Assembly: GCA_964526285.1 (NCBI GenBank)
Contig: CAZGIW010000051.1
Span: forward strand, 1 to 27,837
From: CAYMAZ01 sp964526285
GTDB lineage: Bacteria; Bacteroidota; Bacteroidia; Bacteroidales; DTU049
Direction of reading: 5' to 3'
Length of the DNA: 27,837 nucleotides
The notes under the pieces are model-generated. The model was not told the DNA's origin, ran no database searches, and saw only the letters and a list, made by a program, of their open reading frames with translations. A program made the translations under genes and the position numbers. Positions 1 to 7,119 of this stretch are shown here, one piece after another (the first letter of the stretch is position 1; each line of letters starts with the position of its first letter).

Positions 1-70
1 GATGGAGGGATTCGAACCCCCGACCAGCTGATTACAAATCAGCTGCTCTGGCCAGCTGAGCTACATCGGC
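1..70 (-). tRNA. tRNA-Thr (anticodon TGT), 3' end cut by window edge
   Basis: Read on the minus strand the sequence folds as a cloverleaf: acceptor GCCGATG starts at 70, D-arm GCTC...GAGC, anticodon arm CTGAT-TTGTAAT-CAG with anticodon TGT at 36-34, and T-arm GGGGGTTCGAATCCCTC. The last visible bases, CATC, begin the 3' acceptor strand; about three more bases and the discriminator lie outside the window. Decodes ACA and other Thr codons by wobble. In relatives this tRNA lies in a cluster downstream of hpf and upstream of tuf, so more tRNAs are expected just beyond base 1 (inference). Confidence 0.95.
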
Positions 71-399
71 TTTTCTTTTCAATGAACGCAAATTATTGAC
101 CATCACTGACTTCCGTATCAAAGGTCAAAAATTCGGACTGCAAAAATAGAAACATTTTCTGATATGACAAAAATATTTTTGTCTTTTTTTAATATTTTCT
201 GATTTTTTTTTTCTGTTTTATAGATTATTCCCCATTTTTATACAGTTCTTTATCAATAAAATTTTATTTGGAAAAACCTCTTTTTATTTCTATAAAAATC
301 AGTTATTTGAAAAACATGACTAACCAAGTGCAAACTAAACTGGCATTTAACAGTATTTTCATTCAAATCAGTCCCGTGCTTTGTCCTGGCACTGATTGC
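71..399. other. AT-rich intergenic region holding the tRNA-Thr promoter
   Basis: About 330 bases without a convincing gene. It is very AT-rich, with several T and A tracts between 170 and 300. The only structure I can support is the minus-strand promoter at 141-171. A weak 7-bp stem (366-372 with 391-397) sits right after the stop codon of the minus-strand gene ending at 400, but it has no U-tract and I do not call it a terminator. Confidence 0.5.
141..171 (-). promoter_or_regulatory. Bacteroidota-type promoter for tRNA-Thr
   Basis: On the minus strand TTTG (171-168) is followed after 19 nt by TATTTTTG (148-141), a full match to the -33/-7 consensus TTTG...TAnnTTTG of the Bacteroidota primary sigma factor. 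Transcription would start near 135, about 65 nt upstream of mature tRNA-Thr, so a processed leader is expected. Confidence 0.7.
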
Positions 400-1620
400 C
401 TAATACAATGAGCTCATGTATAAGCGCTTATAGTCATCGCCCATGTATTGCTTGTATAAAAAGAAAATCTGACCGTTCCACACCCGTATCTTTTCAATAT
501 GTGCATAGCCATTTAATGTTACCTCATGCTTTATCTTACCTGTATAAATGTCTATCTCTGCAACTATACTAATTCCTTTTCTTCTGAAAATTGTGTAAAA
601 CCTGTCCCTTGCTCCGTCGTGGATAAATTCAGGTACCCAGTTTTTGTCTCTGCAGAATTCTAGTTCTACCCTCTGCTCCATATTGCCGCTTATTCCGTTC
701 AAATGTTCGGCAACTCCTTCCGTAACATTGAAAATTATGAGTCCTCCTTTATGAAAAAATAATGGGGCCTGAACTGGTTTGAAGAAAATCTGCTCCATAA
801 ATCTCTGATCAAATTCATTCCCGTCAAAGAATGCTCCCCACGATAGCATTCCTATTGCATCTTCGTTTATATATGTTCTGAATTCTTCAGCTGATTCTGT
901 TTCTGGTGCCCACCAGAAATAGTCAAGAATCTGGTTGTAGTAATGATATCTTCTTACGATTATTGTATCTTCATATAATCCCGCAAGATAATGGGCTGCT
1001 GAATCAATTAGTCCCATTTCGAAAGGCTCCGAAAAAAATAATTCTCCGTCTTCACTGAATATTTGCCACCCTTTTTTCTGCATCTTGATATAACAATTTT
1101 GCTGAGGATCTTCATACAATCCTTCATTTGATAAAATCTGCAGCTCATTGATTTTGTTTCCTTCAACGTCAAATTCAAGAAGAAACTGATTGCCGTGCAT
1201 TCTGTTCTTGTAAGCAAGTGCCACAATATGCCCATTCAGTATCATATAGTCAGTAATGAAATATTTGTCTTTCGGGTTCAAACAAATTATCTTTTCTTCA
1301 TGAACCCGAAAGGGTGGGAGGGTTGTCATGCTTTTCTTTAATACGATATTCAAATGAGATACATTTGGTGAGTTAACTATAGTGGTATGTTTTTCATATG
1401 AAACATGTGAAAACACCAAAGTAGCCGGAAATGTATTGCATTGTATGGAAAAATTACCGTTTGAGTCAGATATTGTTCCAGTTTTTGTTCCCCCGATAAT
1501 AATGTTAACAGAAGGTAGAGGAGTACCATCATCATAGTCTGTCAATGTGCCTCTGACAATATGTTGCCCACAGACAGAAACTGCTATGAAAAATGACAGA
1601 ATGCTAATTATTGTGTTCAT
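400..1620 (-). CDS. Secreted protein with N-terminal CarboxypepD_reg-like domain
   Basis: 406 residues. It begins with a signal peptide (residues 1 to about 18, ending VCGQ) followed directly by a CarboxypepD_reg-like beta-sandwich (about 20-95): VRGTLTDYDDGTPLPSVNI, then GTISDSNGNFS and FSHVSYE, the usual signature. The remaining 300 residues are rich in aromatic and beta-strand patterns (for example FFDGNEFDQRFMEQIFF and IDIYTGKIKHEV) and look like a beta-propeller-type fold, but I recognise no named family. Fourth and last gene of the sigma-factor operon, 24 nt after the membrane-protein gene. The same kind of N-terminal domain occurs in the operon's first gene, so both ends of the operon encode envelope proteins. 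No T9SS sorting tail or TonB plug is seen. Function unknown; a surface or periplasmic sensing role is only inference. Confidence 0.85.
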   Translation of the reverse strand: MNTIISILSFFIAVSVCGQHIVRGTLTDYDDGTPLPSVNIIIGGTKTGTISDSNGNFSIQCNTFPATLVFSHVSYEKHTTIVNSPNVSHLNIVLKKSMTTLPPFRVHEEKIICLNPKDKYFITDYMILNGHIVALAYKNRMHGNQFLLEFDVEGNKINELQILSNEGLYEDPQQNCYIKMQKKGWQIFSEDGELFFSEPFEMGLIDSAAHYLAGLYEDTIIVRRYHYYNQILDYFWWAPETESAEEFRTYINEDAIGMLSWGAFFDGNEFDQRFMEQIFFKPVQAPLFFHKGGLIIFNVTEGVAEHLNGISGNMEQRVELEFCRDKNWVPEFIHDGARDRFYTIFRRKGISIVAEIDIYTGKIKHEVTLNGYAHIEKIRVWNGQIFFLYKQYMGDDYKRLYMSSLY

Positions 1621-1644
1621 GGCTTACTTATGTTTTGTTTGTTT

Positions 1645-2613
1645 TTATTGTTGTTGCATTGGAGAATCAACAGAAACATCGCTGTCGGGCTTGATTAATT
1701 TCTCAAATTCACAGGCTTCAGTATAAAAAGTTCTGTAAGGTGTTTGTTTACACTTCTCAAAGCATGTAAGTGCTTTCTGATGTTTTCCTTTCATAAAATA
1801 CACATATCCAAGATAAAACAATCCGTTCTCATCAGCTGGTTTCTGATTAATCAGTAACATAAGCAGATGCTCTGCTTCATTGAATTGCTGCTGACTCAAG
1901 TGTAGCGCTATACGTTCAAGGAAATCATAATACGCCACAGTGTCAGATATTAAACAGGATTCAAGGATGTTCACTGATTCTCTATTCTCAAATCTGGCTT
2001 CAAGTCCACTAAAAACAGGTAGTATGATTGATGTTTTTTTTGGAAAAATTTTACTAAAATCCACAAAGCGATAGCTGTAGAAATACATATCAGGGAAAGT
2101 GCTGTAAGATGCAATGATATCATTTTCTGTGTCAATATTCATGATGCATTGCTTAGATATTGTTATAAGTTGCATTTGATTCATTGGCTGTTGTATTATT
2201 TGATTATTATAATAATGTATAGCTTTTGGTTCATCTTGTTCGGAAAGTGGATTTTCTGTTGACTGTTCATTGACATCAGTATTTACAGAATATTGTATGT
2301 TTTTTTCTTTGGTATTTTCTGGAATAGTTTGCTGGTTGTGAGCTGTAGTTTTATGAATCAGAATTGCTGAACCTGAAAATGCAGCGATGCATCCTGAAAT
2401 AGCCAATACTTTTAGGGGAAGTGATAGGGCAATCCAAACTGAACGTATAATCAGCAAACGAAGTTTGATCCTCAATCTCATGATATTTGGTTTCAATCCG
2501 GGAAACATGTTGAAACCTTGCTCTGAATCCCGGCCAAATAAATCGTCATCTTCCACAATGTTTTTTTTGCGGAAGAGGAGTCTGTAAATATATTTAAATA
2601 GTATCATCTTCAT
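1645..2613 (-). CDS. Single-pass membrane protein with TPR-like C-terminus, putative sigma-factor partner
   Basis: 322 residues. The N-terminal 60 residues are basic and presumably cytoplasmic; one hydrophobic helix spans about 63-87 (LPLKVLAISGCIAAFSG). A low-complexity Asn/Gln/Glu-rich linker follows, then a C-terminal part with two TPR-like helical pairs (about 235-305, including NGLFYLGYVYFMKGKHQKALTCFEK). Its start overlaps the end of the ECF sigma gene by 20 nt, so the two are probably translationally coupled. Position and topology resemble a transmembrane anti-sigma factor or signal relay, but the short cytoplasmic part shows no zinc-type anti-sigma motif and no FecR-like domain. The regulatory role is inferred from context only; a structural or assembly protein is also possible. 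Confidence 0.8.
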   Translation of the reverse strand: MKMILFKYIYRLLFRKKNIVEDDDLFGRDSEQGFNMFPGLKPNIMRLRIKLRLLIIRSVWIALSLPLKVLAISGCIAAFSGSAILIHKTTAHNQQTIPENTKEKNIQYSVNTDVNEQSTENPLSEQDEPKAIHYYNNQIIQQPMNQMQLITISKQCIMNIDTENDIIASYSTFPDMYFYSYRFVDFSKIFPKKTSIILPVFSGLEARFENRESVNILESCLISDTVAYYDFLERIALHLSQQQFNEAEHLLMLLINQKPADENGLFYLGYVYFMKGKHQKALTCFEKCKQTPYRTFYTEACEFEKLIKPDSDVSVDSPMQQQ

Positions 2614-3193
2614 AAGGCATGGATTTGATTTTTTGGAAATAGGTTTTCAGGTTTCTTTTTCCGTTTTGAATATTACTTTTGACCTGATTAATAGGAATTC
2701 CGGTTTCAATACTCACTTCGCGGTATGTTTTTTTCTTTAAAAAAAACAGCTTCAAACAAATTTTTTGTTCTTCTTTGAGCATGTCAAGCAATTTAATTAC
2801 TTTGCTCAGGTAAAAATCTCTCTGAAATGCTTCTTCTTCTCTTTGATTTTGAGTTTTTTCATCATTTTCAGCAAAATGGTCACTCAACTCAATAAATTTT
2901 GGTGATTTTTTTCGCAAAATCATCAGGCAATGATTTTTTGAATAGGTATATAACCATGCTCTGAAACACTTAATGTTGTTTTTTTTCAAATCGGCAATGA
3001 GTTTTTCAAAAATTGACATGGTTTCATCTTCTGCCTGATGTGGATTTTTCAGATATTTTAGGCAAAGCCCGAAAACCAGTTTTCCGTATCGTTTGAATAT
3101 CATATCCAAAACAGCAGGTTTGCCCGTTGTTTTGTAACGGGCAATGATTTCCTCGTCGCTGAGATTTTGACTGCTGTTTCTGAATAAATTCAT
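2594..3193 (-). CDS. RNA polymerase sigma factor, ECF (sigma-70) family
   Basis: 199 residues, a normal ECF length. Region sigma-2 spans about 28-96, with FKRYGKLVFGLCLKYLKN and the core-binding/-10 recognition part FRAWLYTYSKNHCLMILRKK. Region sigma-4 spans about 133-185, with LKEEQKICLKLFFLKKKTYREV and a helix-turn-helix ending NQVKSNIQNGKRNLK. A charged linker (105-125) joins them and sigma-3 is absent, as usual for ECF factors. It should direct polymerase to a small regulon, possibly including its own operon. It lies 6 nt after the plug-only receptor-like gene and overlaps the membrane-protein gene by 20 nt. I see no TAnnTTTG element ahead of the operon, consistent with an alternative promoter but not proof of one. 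Confidence 0.95.
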   Translation of the reverse strand: MNLFRNSSQNLSDEEIIARYKTTGKPAVLDMIFKRYGKLVFGLCLKYLKNPHQAEDETMSIFEKLIADLKKNNIKCFRAWLYTYSKNHCLMILRKKSPKFIELSDHFAENDEKTQNQREEEAFQRDFYLSKVIKLLDMLKEEQKICLKLFFLKKKTYREVSIETGIPINQVKSNIQNGKRNLKTYFQKIKSMPYEDDTI

Positions 3194-3199
3194 ATATAT

Positions 3200-3964
3200 T
3201 TACTGACTTAGTTCTCTTGCTCTTTTTTTGTTCATCCAGCTAAAGTAGCCTTCCGATTCAACGATGATTACTCCTCCGGTGAAATCTCCGTATTTTGCTG
3301 GAACACCTCCTGAATACACAGTCATGTTTCCTATGCCTCGTGTTGGAATCATAGCTGATGAGTTCACCATTTTTACACCATCCACAATATAAATGGCATC
3401 ATTTGCTCTTGAACCTCTGAAGTGAATCTGTTTTTGGTCTTCAGAGGCATAGATGTCAGAAGACATAGCTGTAAGAATACCGGAAAAGTTGGATGAGTTG
3501 GCCATTTTTTTCACCACCATCATGTCCATTGTCTTTTTTGAAGGGTCGTCAATGTCAAGGATATCTTTAGTGCAAATCACAATGGCCGGAGGTAAATTAT
3601 ATCCTTTGTCCAGATTAATATTCCTCACGAAAGTAATTTTGTCGGCGTCAACCTGAACATTCACAAAATCCATTGTGCCATATCCGGTGAATGAAACTGA
3701 CACAGTGTGTGTGCCAACAGGAACAGGGTTCAGTCTAAAATACCCGTCAAAGTCTGAAGTGGTACCCCTGACAATATGATCGCCAGCTTTGATATAAACA
3801 TTGGCAAAAGGGACAGGATCTCCTGTTTCTGCATCCATAACCTGCCCGTGAATTTCTCCAAAGTTTTGTGCACTGAGTAAAATGCAGGGAATAAACAGAA
3901 TGATTGTGAATGTGATTCTGAGCTTTTGCATTCTGTTTTTTGTTTTGTGTGTTGTTGGTTTCAT
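3200..3964 (-). CDS. CarboxypepD_reg-like plus TonB-receptor plug protein lacking a beta-barrel
   Basis: About 254 residues from the start chosen here. A basic N-terminus and signal peptide (ending CILLSAQ) are followed by a CarboxypepD_reg-like domain (GEIHGQVMDAETGDPVPFAN ... GTTSDFDGYFRLNPVPVG) and then a TonB-dependent receptor plug domain (about the last 90 residues: FRGSRANDAIYIVDGVKM, GGVPAKYGDFTGGVIIVES). The protein then stops, about 20 residues after the plug; a normal SusC/FecA-like receptor would continue with 500 or more residues of 22-strand barrel. No barrel fragments are visible downstream, so this looks like a genuine short form, not a fresh truncation. First gene of the ECF-sigma operon. 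Starts at 4000, 3964 and 3931 are all in frame; 3964 and 3931 give the more ordinary signal peptides. Probably outer-membrane-linked or periplasmic signalling (inference). Confidence 0.85.
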   Translation of the reverse strand: MKPTTHKTKNRMQKLRITFTIILFIPCILLSAQNFGEIHGQVMDAETGDPVPFANVYIKAGDHIVRGTTSDFDGYFRLNPVPVGTHTVSVSFTGYGTMDFVNVQVDADKITFVRNINLDKGYNLPPAIVICTKDILDIDDPSKKTMDMMVVKKMANSSNFSGILTAMSSDIYASEDQKQIHFRGSRANDAIYIVDGVKMVNSSAMIPTRGIGNMTVYSGGVPAKYGDFTGGVIIVESEGYFSWMNKKRARELSQ

Positions 3965-4111
3965 AATTTTGAGTTTTAAAGGTTTTTCATACAGATGCAT
4001 CAGTTGAGAGTTTGCACACTTATTATGTCGTCAGATTTTATAAAAATAATGTATAAGTCAGGCAGATTCAGAAAAGACTCAATAAAAGGTTGAACTGAAT
4101 AAGTTTACGGC

Positions 4112-4145
4112 AAAAAAAAAGCTGTCCATCTGGACAGCTTTTTTC
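4112..4145 (-). terminator. Rho-independent terminator after hpf
   Basis: Perfect 7-bp stem GCTGTCC/GGACAGC (4121-4127 with 4132-4138) with a 4-nt loop. On the minus strand it is followed by nine T (4120-4112), ending the rpsU-xer-hpf transcript. A T-tract on the plus side means it could also act on plus-strand read-through. Confidence 0.9.
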
Positions 4146-4161
4146 TTTTGGAAACAAAAAA

Positions 4162-4458
4162 CTATTTTTTCTGTTTTTCCTTATGTTTAAATAATTGTTT
4201 TTTTAAGGCGTCAATGGCTGAATCAGTAGCCTCTTCAAATGTTTTGCATTGTTTTTTTGCATACAAATCATTGCCCGGAATAGAAAGTCTTATTTCGGCA
4301 ACTTTGTTAACAGGATCATTTGAATTGCTGACCTTCAGTGTAACATCGCTTCCAACAACACTATCATAAGTGCTGACAAGCTTTTCAACCTTTTCCTTAA
4401 TAAAATCCTCAAGTTTTTTGTCCGTTTTAAAATGAACGGAGTTAATTTTTACTCTCAT
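4162..4458 (-). CDS. hpf: Ribosome hibernation-promoting factor (short HPF/RaiA type)
   Basis: 98 residues, the length of the short HPF/YfiA class. The pattern is typical: MRVKINSVHFKTDKKLEDFI, then SDVTLKVSN, VAEIRLSIPGNDLYAKK, FEEATDSAIDALKKQLFKHKEK, giving the beta-alpha-beta3-alpha fold with a basic C-terminal helix that binds the 30S decoding region in stationary phase. Its ATG overlaps the TGA of the recombinase gene (ATGA), and a very strong Shine-Dalgarno, AAAAAAGGAGG, sits 5 nt upstream inside the recombinase 3' end. That is unusual for this phylum. Third gene after rpsU and xer; terminator at 4112-4145. Confidence 0.95.
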   Translation of the reverse strand: MRVKINSVHFKTDKKLEDFIKEKVEKLVSTYDSVVGSDVTLKVSNSNDPVNKVAEIRLSIPGNDLYAKKQCKTFEEATDSAIDALKKQLFKHKEKQKK

Positions 4459-5366
4459 GTATTCCTCCTTTTTTGAGATTGTGGATGTGCTTTTTTATAA
4501 ACAGTTTTTAATTTTTCTATTGTATTGTGTGTGTATAATTGTGTGGCTGCAAGACTGGTATGCCCCATCATATCTTTGATAGCATTGATTTCAGCTCCTT
4601 CATTCAACAGGTGTGTCGCAAATGTATGTCTCATCACGTGAGGGCTTTTTTTCTTCATAGAAGTTACACTGCTAAGATACGAAAAAATTACGCGATATGC
4701 AAATTTTCGGTAAATTTTTTTTCCTTTTTTTGTTAAAAAAAATGAATCTTCAGTGTCTGTATTAGCAAACGTAGTGTTTTTTATTTTATTGTAATGTTCT
4801 ATCATTTTCATGTAAAGTGGGTGTAATGGAACTAATCTCTCTTTGTTCCTTTTTCCTACAACCTTAATATGTTGTTTTTGAATGTCAAATGACAGGTTTG
4901 TAAGACTCACTAGTTCACTCACTCTAATACCGGTTGCATAAAAAGTCTCCAGAATCATTCTGTTTCGCAAATCTTCATAATCTGTAATTGAAAAAAAATC
5001 GGTTTCAAACAATTCATCCATTTTGGTTTCAGGAATAAAAGCCGGTAGTCTTTTTTCAGCTTTAGGAGTGTTAACAGTTTTTCCAGGAATTTTTTTTATT
5101 TGATTGTGCTTTAACAGGTACTTGTAAAATGAAGTGAGTGCAGCTTTCTTACGTTTGATGCTTGTGGCTTTTATGCCTTTTTCCATAAGTTGCGCAAACC
5201 AAGAACGAATTATCATATCATCACACTGATTAAGTGTGGTGCCATTGTAAAACAAATTCAGATATGATTCAAATTCTGTAAGGTCTCTCCTGTATGCCTC
5301 AACAGTGTTATGTGAGTATTTTTTCTGGTGGAGTAAGTATGAGCAGAACGTTTCAGTTGAGTACAT
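4455..5366 (-). CDS. xerC: Tyrosine recombinase, XerC/XerD-like
   Basis: 303 residues from ATG 5366 (MYSTETFCSYL). An N-terminal SAM-like core-binding domain (about 1-88) is followed by the catalytic domain (about 105-295). The complete catalytic set is visible: Arg148 (ATGIRVSEL), Lys172 (VVGKRNKERLVPL), His243 and Arg246 (HVMRHTFATH), His269 (GHTSLAATQ) and nucleophile Tyr278 (QLYTH). Likely role: resolution of chromosome dimers at dif; C or D type cannot be told from sequence alone. An upstream in-frame ATG at 5393 adds nine residues but lies inside the hairpin of the rpsU terminator, so 5366 is preferred. Placement between rpsU and hpf is typical for Bacteroidota. Confidence 0.93.
   Translation of the reverse strand: MYSTETFCSYLLHQKKYSHNTVEAYRRDLTEFESYLNLFYNGTTLNQCDDMIIRSWFAQLMEKGIKATSIKRKKAALTSFYKYLLKHNQIKKIPGKTVNTPKAEKRLPAFIPETKMDELFETDFFSITDYEDLRNRMILETFYATGIRVSELVSLTNLSFDIQKQHIKVVGKRNKERLVPLHPLYMKMIEHYNKIKNTTFANTDTEDSFFLTKKGKKIYRKFAYRVIFSYLSSVTSMKKKSPHVMRHTFATHLLNEGAEINAIKDMMGHTSLAATQLYTHNTIEKLKTVYKKAHPQSQKRRNT
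4459..4474 (-). promoter_or_regulatory. Extended Shine-Dalgarno of hpf
   Basis: On the minus strand AAAAAAGGAGG, then AATAC, then ATG: a near-perfect anti-SD match with 5-nt spacing. It overlaps the last codons of the recombinase gene, so translation of hpf may be coupled to termination of the upstream gene or controlled by ribosomes whose anti-SD is exposed. Confidence 0.85.
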
Positions 5367-5397
5367 AAAAAAACCTTTGACTTCAGAAGTCAAAGGT
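5367..5397 (-). terminator. Terminator/attenuator between rpsU and xer
   Basis: 12-bp inverted repeat ACCTTTGACTTC/GAAGTCAAAGGT (5373-5384 with 5386-5397), followed on the minus strand by seven T (5373-5367) that run straight into the recombinase ATG at 5366. It should end most rpsU transcripts and let only read-through reach xer and hpf. Confidence 0.85.
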
Positions 5398-5424
5398 AAT
5401 AAAAAATATCGTAATTGGGAAAAA

Positions 5425-5622
5425 TTATTGGTTTAATTTATCCTGTCTCATTTGTTGAACATAGATGGCCTTGAGTTTTTGCTCTCTCTTAATGACAGAT
5501 GGCTTAGTAAATTTTTGTCTTTCTCTCACTTCACGAGAGATGCCAGTTTTTTCAAACTTTCTTTTCAGTTTCTTAAGGGCTCTGTCAATACTGTCGCCTT
5601 CTTTCAATGGTACGATAATCAT
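5425..5622 (-). CDS. rpsU: 30S ribosomal protein bS21
   Basis: 65 residues, matching bS21: MIIVPLKEGDSIDRALKKLK, then KFEKTGISREVRERQKF and a basic C-terminal helix. In Bacteroidota bS21 helps sequester the 16S anti-Shine-Dalgarno (established from Flavobacterium johnsoniae ribosome work). Its own leader carries AAAGGAG 11 nt before ATG, a moderate SD match with long spacing; in many Flavobacteriales rpsU has an extended SD used for autoregulation. A full promoter lies at 5657-5686 and a terminator at 5367-5397, so it can be transcribed alone or with xer and hpf. Confidence 0.96.
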   Translation of the reverse strand: MIIVPLKEGDSIDRALKKLKRKFEKTGISREVRERQKFTKPSVIKREQKLKAIYVQQMRQDKLNQ

Positions 5623-5656
5623 AAATGAATTAACTCCTTTAGTTTAAATTGAGGTG

Positions 5657-5686
5657 CAAAATTACAAAATATTTTAAAATAACAAA
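5657..5686 (-). promoter_or_regulatory. Promoter of rpsU-xer-hpf
   Basis: On the minus strand TTTG (5686-5683), 18 nt, then TAATTTTG (5664-5657): both consensus boxes of a Bacteroidota primary promoter. Predicted start near 5652, giving a roughly 30-nt leader that contains the AAAGGAG element. Confidence 0.75.
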
Positions 5687-5694
5687 CATTTTTG

Positions 5695-5731
5695 AAAAAA
5701 AAACTGCTTTTCATGTGTAGAAAAGCAGTTT
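5695..5731 (-). terminator. Terminator of the T9SS protein gene
   Basis: Stem of 11-12 bp (5701-5712 with 5720-5731, core CTGCTTTT/AAAAGCAG) with a 7-nt loop, followed on the minus strand by a nine-T run ending at 5695. It lies 27 nt beyond the stop codon of the gene at 5758 and just upstream of the rpsU promoter. Confidence 0.85.
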
Positions 5732-5757
5732 TTTCAATTGGTTTGAGGGAGAACCTC

Positions 5758-7053
5758 TTATCTTAAGAGAATCTTTTTTGATGTGGACTGGAACTGCTGA
5801 TGCAGGGTTACCAGATAAATAGCATGACTGACAGGTTGTACAGGAATTTGGAAGTGATTGACTCCCTGAGTTGCCTCAAATTCCCAACTGCCAATGAGTT
5901 TTCCATTCATATCAAATAATGTAATAACATCAGTTTGATCTGAAGCGGAGAAATATGTGACATAAATTGTGTTTTCGAAATCAGCATATAGATTCATGTC
6001 AAGCGAACTGATATTGCCAGAGCCATATGGATCGCAATTGGCATCTTTTACCCCAAGCAGTGACATTGAACCATTGTAGTCTGTTTGCAAAAGTCTGTAG
6101 ATATAATTTTTTCCCTTTCCGGAATAATCAAGATAAGAATAATATAAACTTTGATTGCTGTTTCCGGCACCACTAATTTGTGCAATTGTTTGCCAGTTAT
6201 CTCCTTCTTCACTTCTCTGAACAGTGTAAAAATCATTGTTGGTTTCAGATGCTGATGCCCACTCAACATTTGTTCCTTCTTCAGTACAACTCACTGCAAA
6301 ATATAAAAGCTCAATGGGAAGAGGATTGGAATTGTCAACCAGTACCCATGTGTAAAGATTTCCAAGTGTTGTGGCATTTACTCCTGAAACAGTGTTGGAA
6401 ACTGTGTTTACCGCTCCCAGTGGCGCAAGTCCTGTAAACCAGCCTGGTTTCCATTGATTAACTTCCCAGTATTGTGCTCCCAGATTTGCCTCAGTGATGG
6501 TGTTGCTTGCAGCAGTATGTTCAATATCTCTATAGGTAAAAGTTAAAGTTGATGTGGGTTTTGTTGCCCATGCCATACCCAGATCCCTGAGAATCCAAAA
6601 GCGGTCAAGTGTATAGTGTCTGCGTTCTTCAAAAACACCACCTATGTATTGTGCACCTGTGTTTGTAACTGCAGGAGCATAAACACTTGGGTGCGGAAGG
6701 TTGGTCCATGGTGTTGGGTATGTGGAAGCAGTTAAAGCTCCTGATGCAGACCCTGCTGCTGTAACCTGATAAATCATTGGAAATCTTGTGGTAGAATTAA
6801 TGCCAAAAGGAATTGTGTATGTGCCGGTTCCATTGTTAATTATCCAGGCAACGCGATTGGTTTCACCTTCAGAATTGATTACTCCGGTATTTGTTCCTGT
6901 TGTCACAATTCCATTAGGGTTGGTTTGTGCAACAATGAGAATTGCACCTGCATCAACATTCACATGAACTGCATCCTGAAGTATCAGTGCATGATTTTGA
7001 GCAAACAGCCCAAAACTGGCAACAAAAACTAATAAAAATATACCTTGTTTCAT
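5758..7053 (-). CDS. Secreted protein with T9SS type A C-terminal sorting domain
   Basis: 431 residues. A signal peptide (1 to about 19, ending GLFAQ) is followed by a Thr/Asn/Gly-rich beta region (about 20-245), then a beta-sandwich-like segment starting NPLPIELLYFAVSCTEEGTN with VEWASASETNNDFYTVQRS, a layout very common just ahead of T9SS tails. The last 75 residues form the type A sorting domain (ITLFDMNGKLIGSWEF ... IYLVTLHQQFQSTSKKILLR). It should cross the outer membrane by T9SS and be attached or released at the surface. No catalytic motif is recognised in the N-terminal part; an adhesin or structural role is possible. It has its own promoter (7120-7150) and terminator. Eight G residues and a 14-bp palindrome lie in the leader. 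Confidence 0.9.
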   Translation of the reverse strand: MKQGIFLLVFVASFGLFAQNHALILQDAVHVNVDAGAILIVAQTNPNGIVTTGTNTGVINSEGETNRVAWIINNGTGTYTIPFGINSTTRFPMIYQVTAAGSASGALTASTYPTPWTNLPHPSVYAPAVTNTGAQYIGGVFEERRHYTLDRFWILRDLGMAWATKPTSTLTFTYRDIEHTAASNTITEANLGAQYWEVNQWKPGWFTGLAPLGAVNTVSNTVSGVNATTLGNLYTWVLVDNSNPLPIELLYFAVSCTEEGTNVEWASASETNNDFYTVQRSEEGDNWQTIAQISGAGNSNQSLYYSYLDYSGKGKNYIYRLLQTDYNGSMSLLGVKDANCDPYGSGNISSLDMNLYADFENTIYVTYFSASDQTDVITLFDMNGKLIGSWEFEATQGVNHFQIPVQPVSHAIYLVTLHQQFQSTSKKILLR

Positions 7054-7070
7054 ACTGGGGGGGGTGTTTG

Positions 7071-7084
7071 AAATAACGTTATTT
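7071..7084. repeat. 14-bp perfect palindrome in the 5' leader
   Basis: AAATAACGTTATTT is a perfect palindrome located between the predicted transcription start (near 7115) and the start codon (7053) of the T9SS gene. It could be a binding site for a dimeric regulator or merely a chance AT-rich palindrome. Confidence 0.5.
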
Positions 7085-7119
7085 GTTTTTTTTCAGAATT
7101 ATACAATAATTCGAGATTA

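Noticed and set aside
4455..5366. Integrase of a mobile element
   Set aside because: Although a tyrosine recombinase, its size, motif GHTSLAATQLYTH and place between rpsU and hpf mark it as the housekeeping Xer type.
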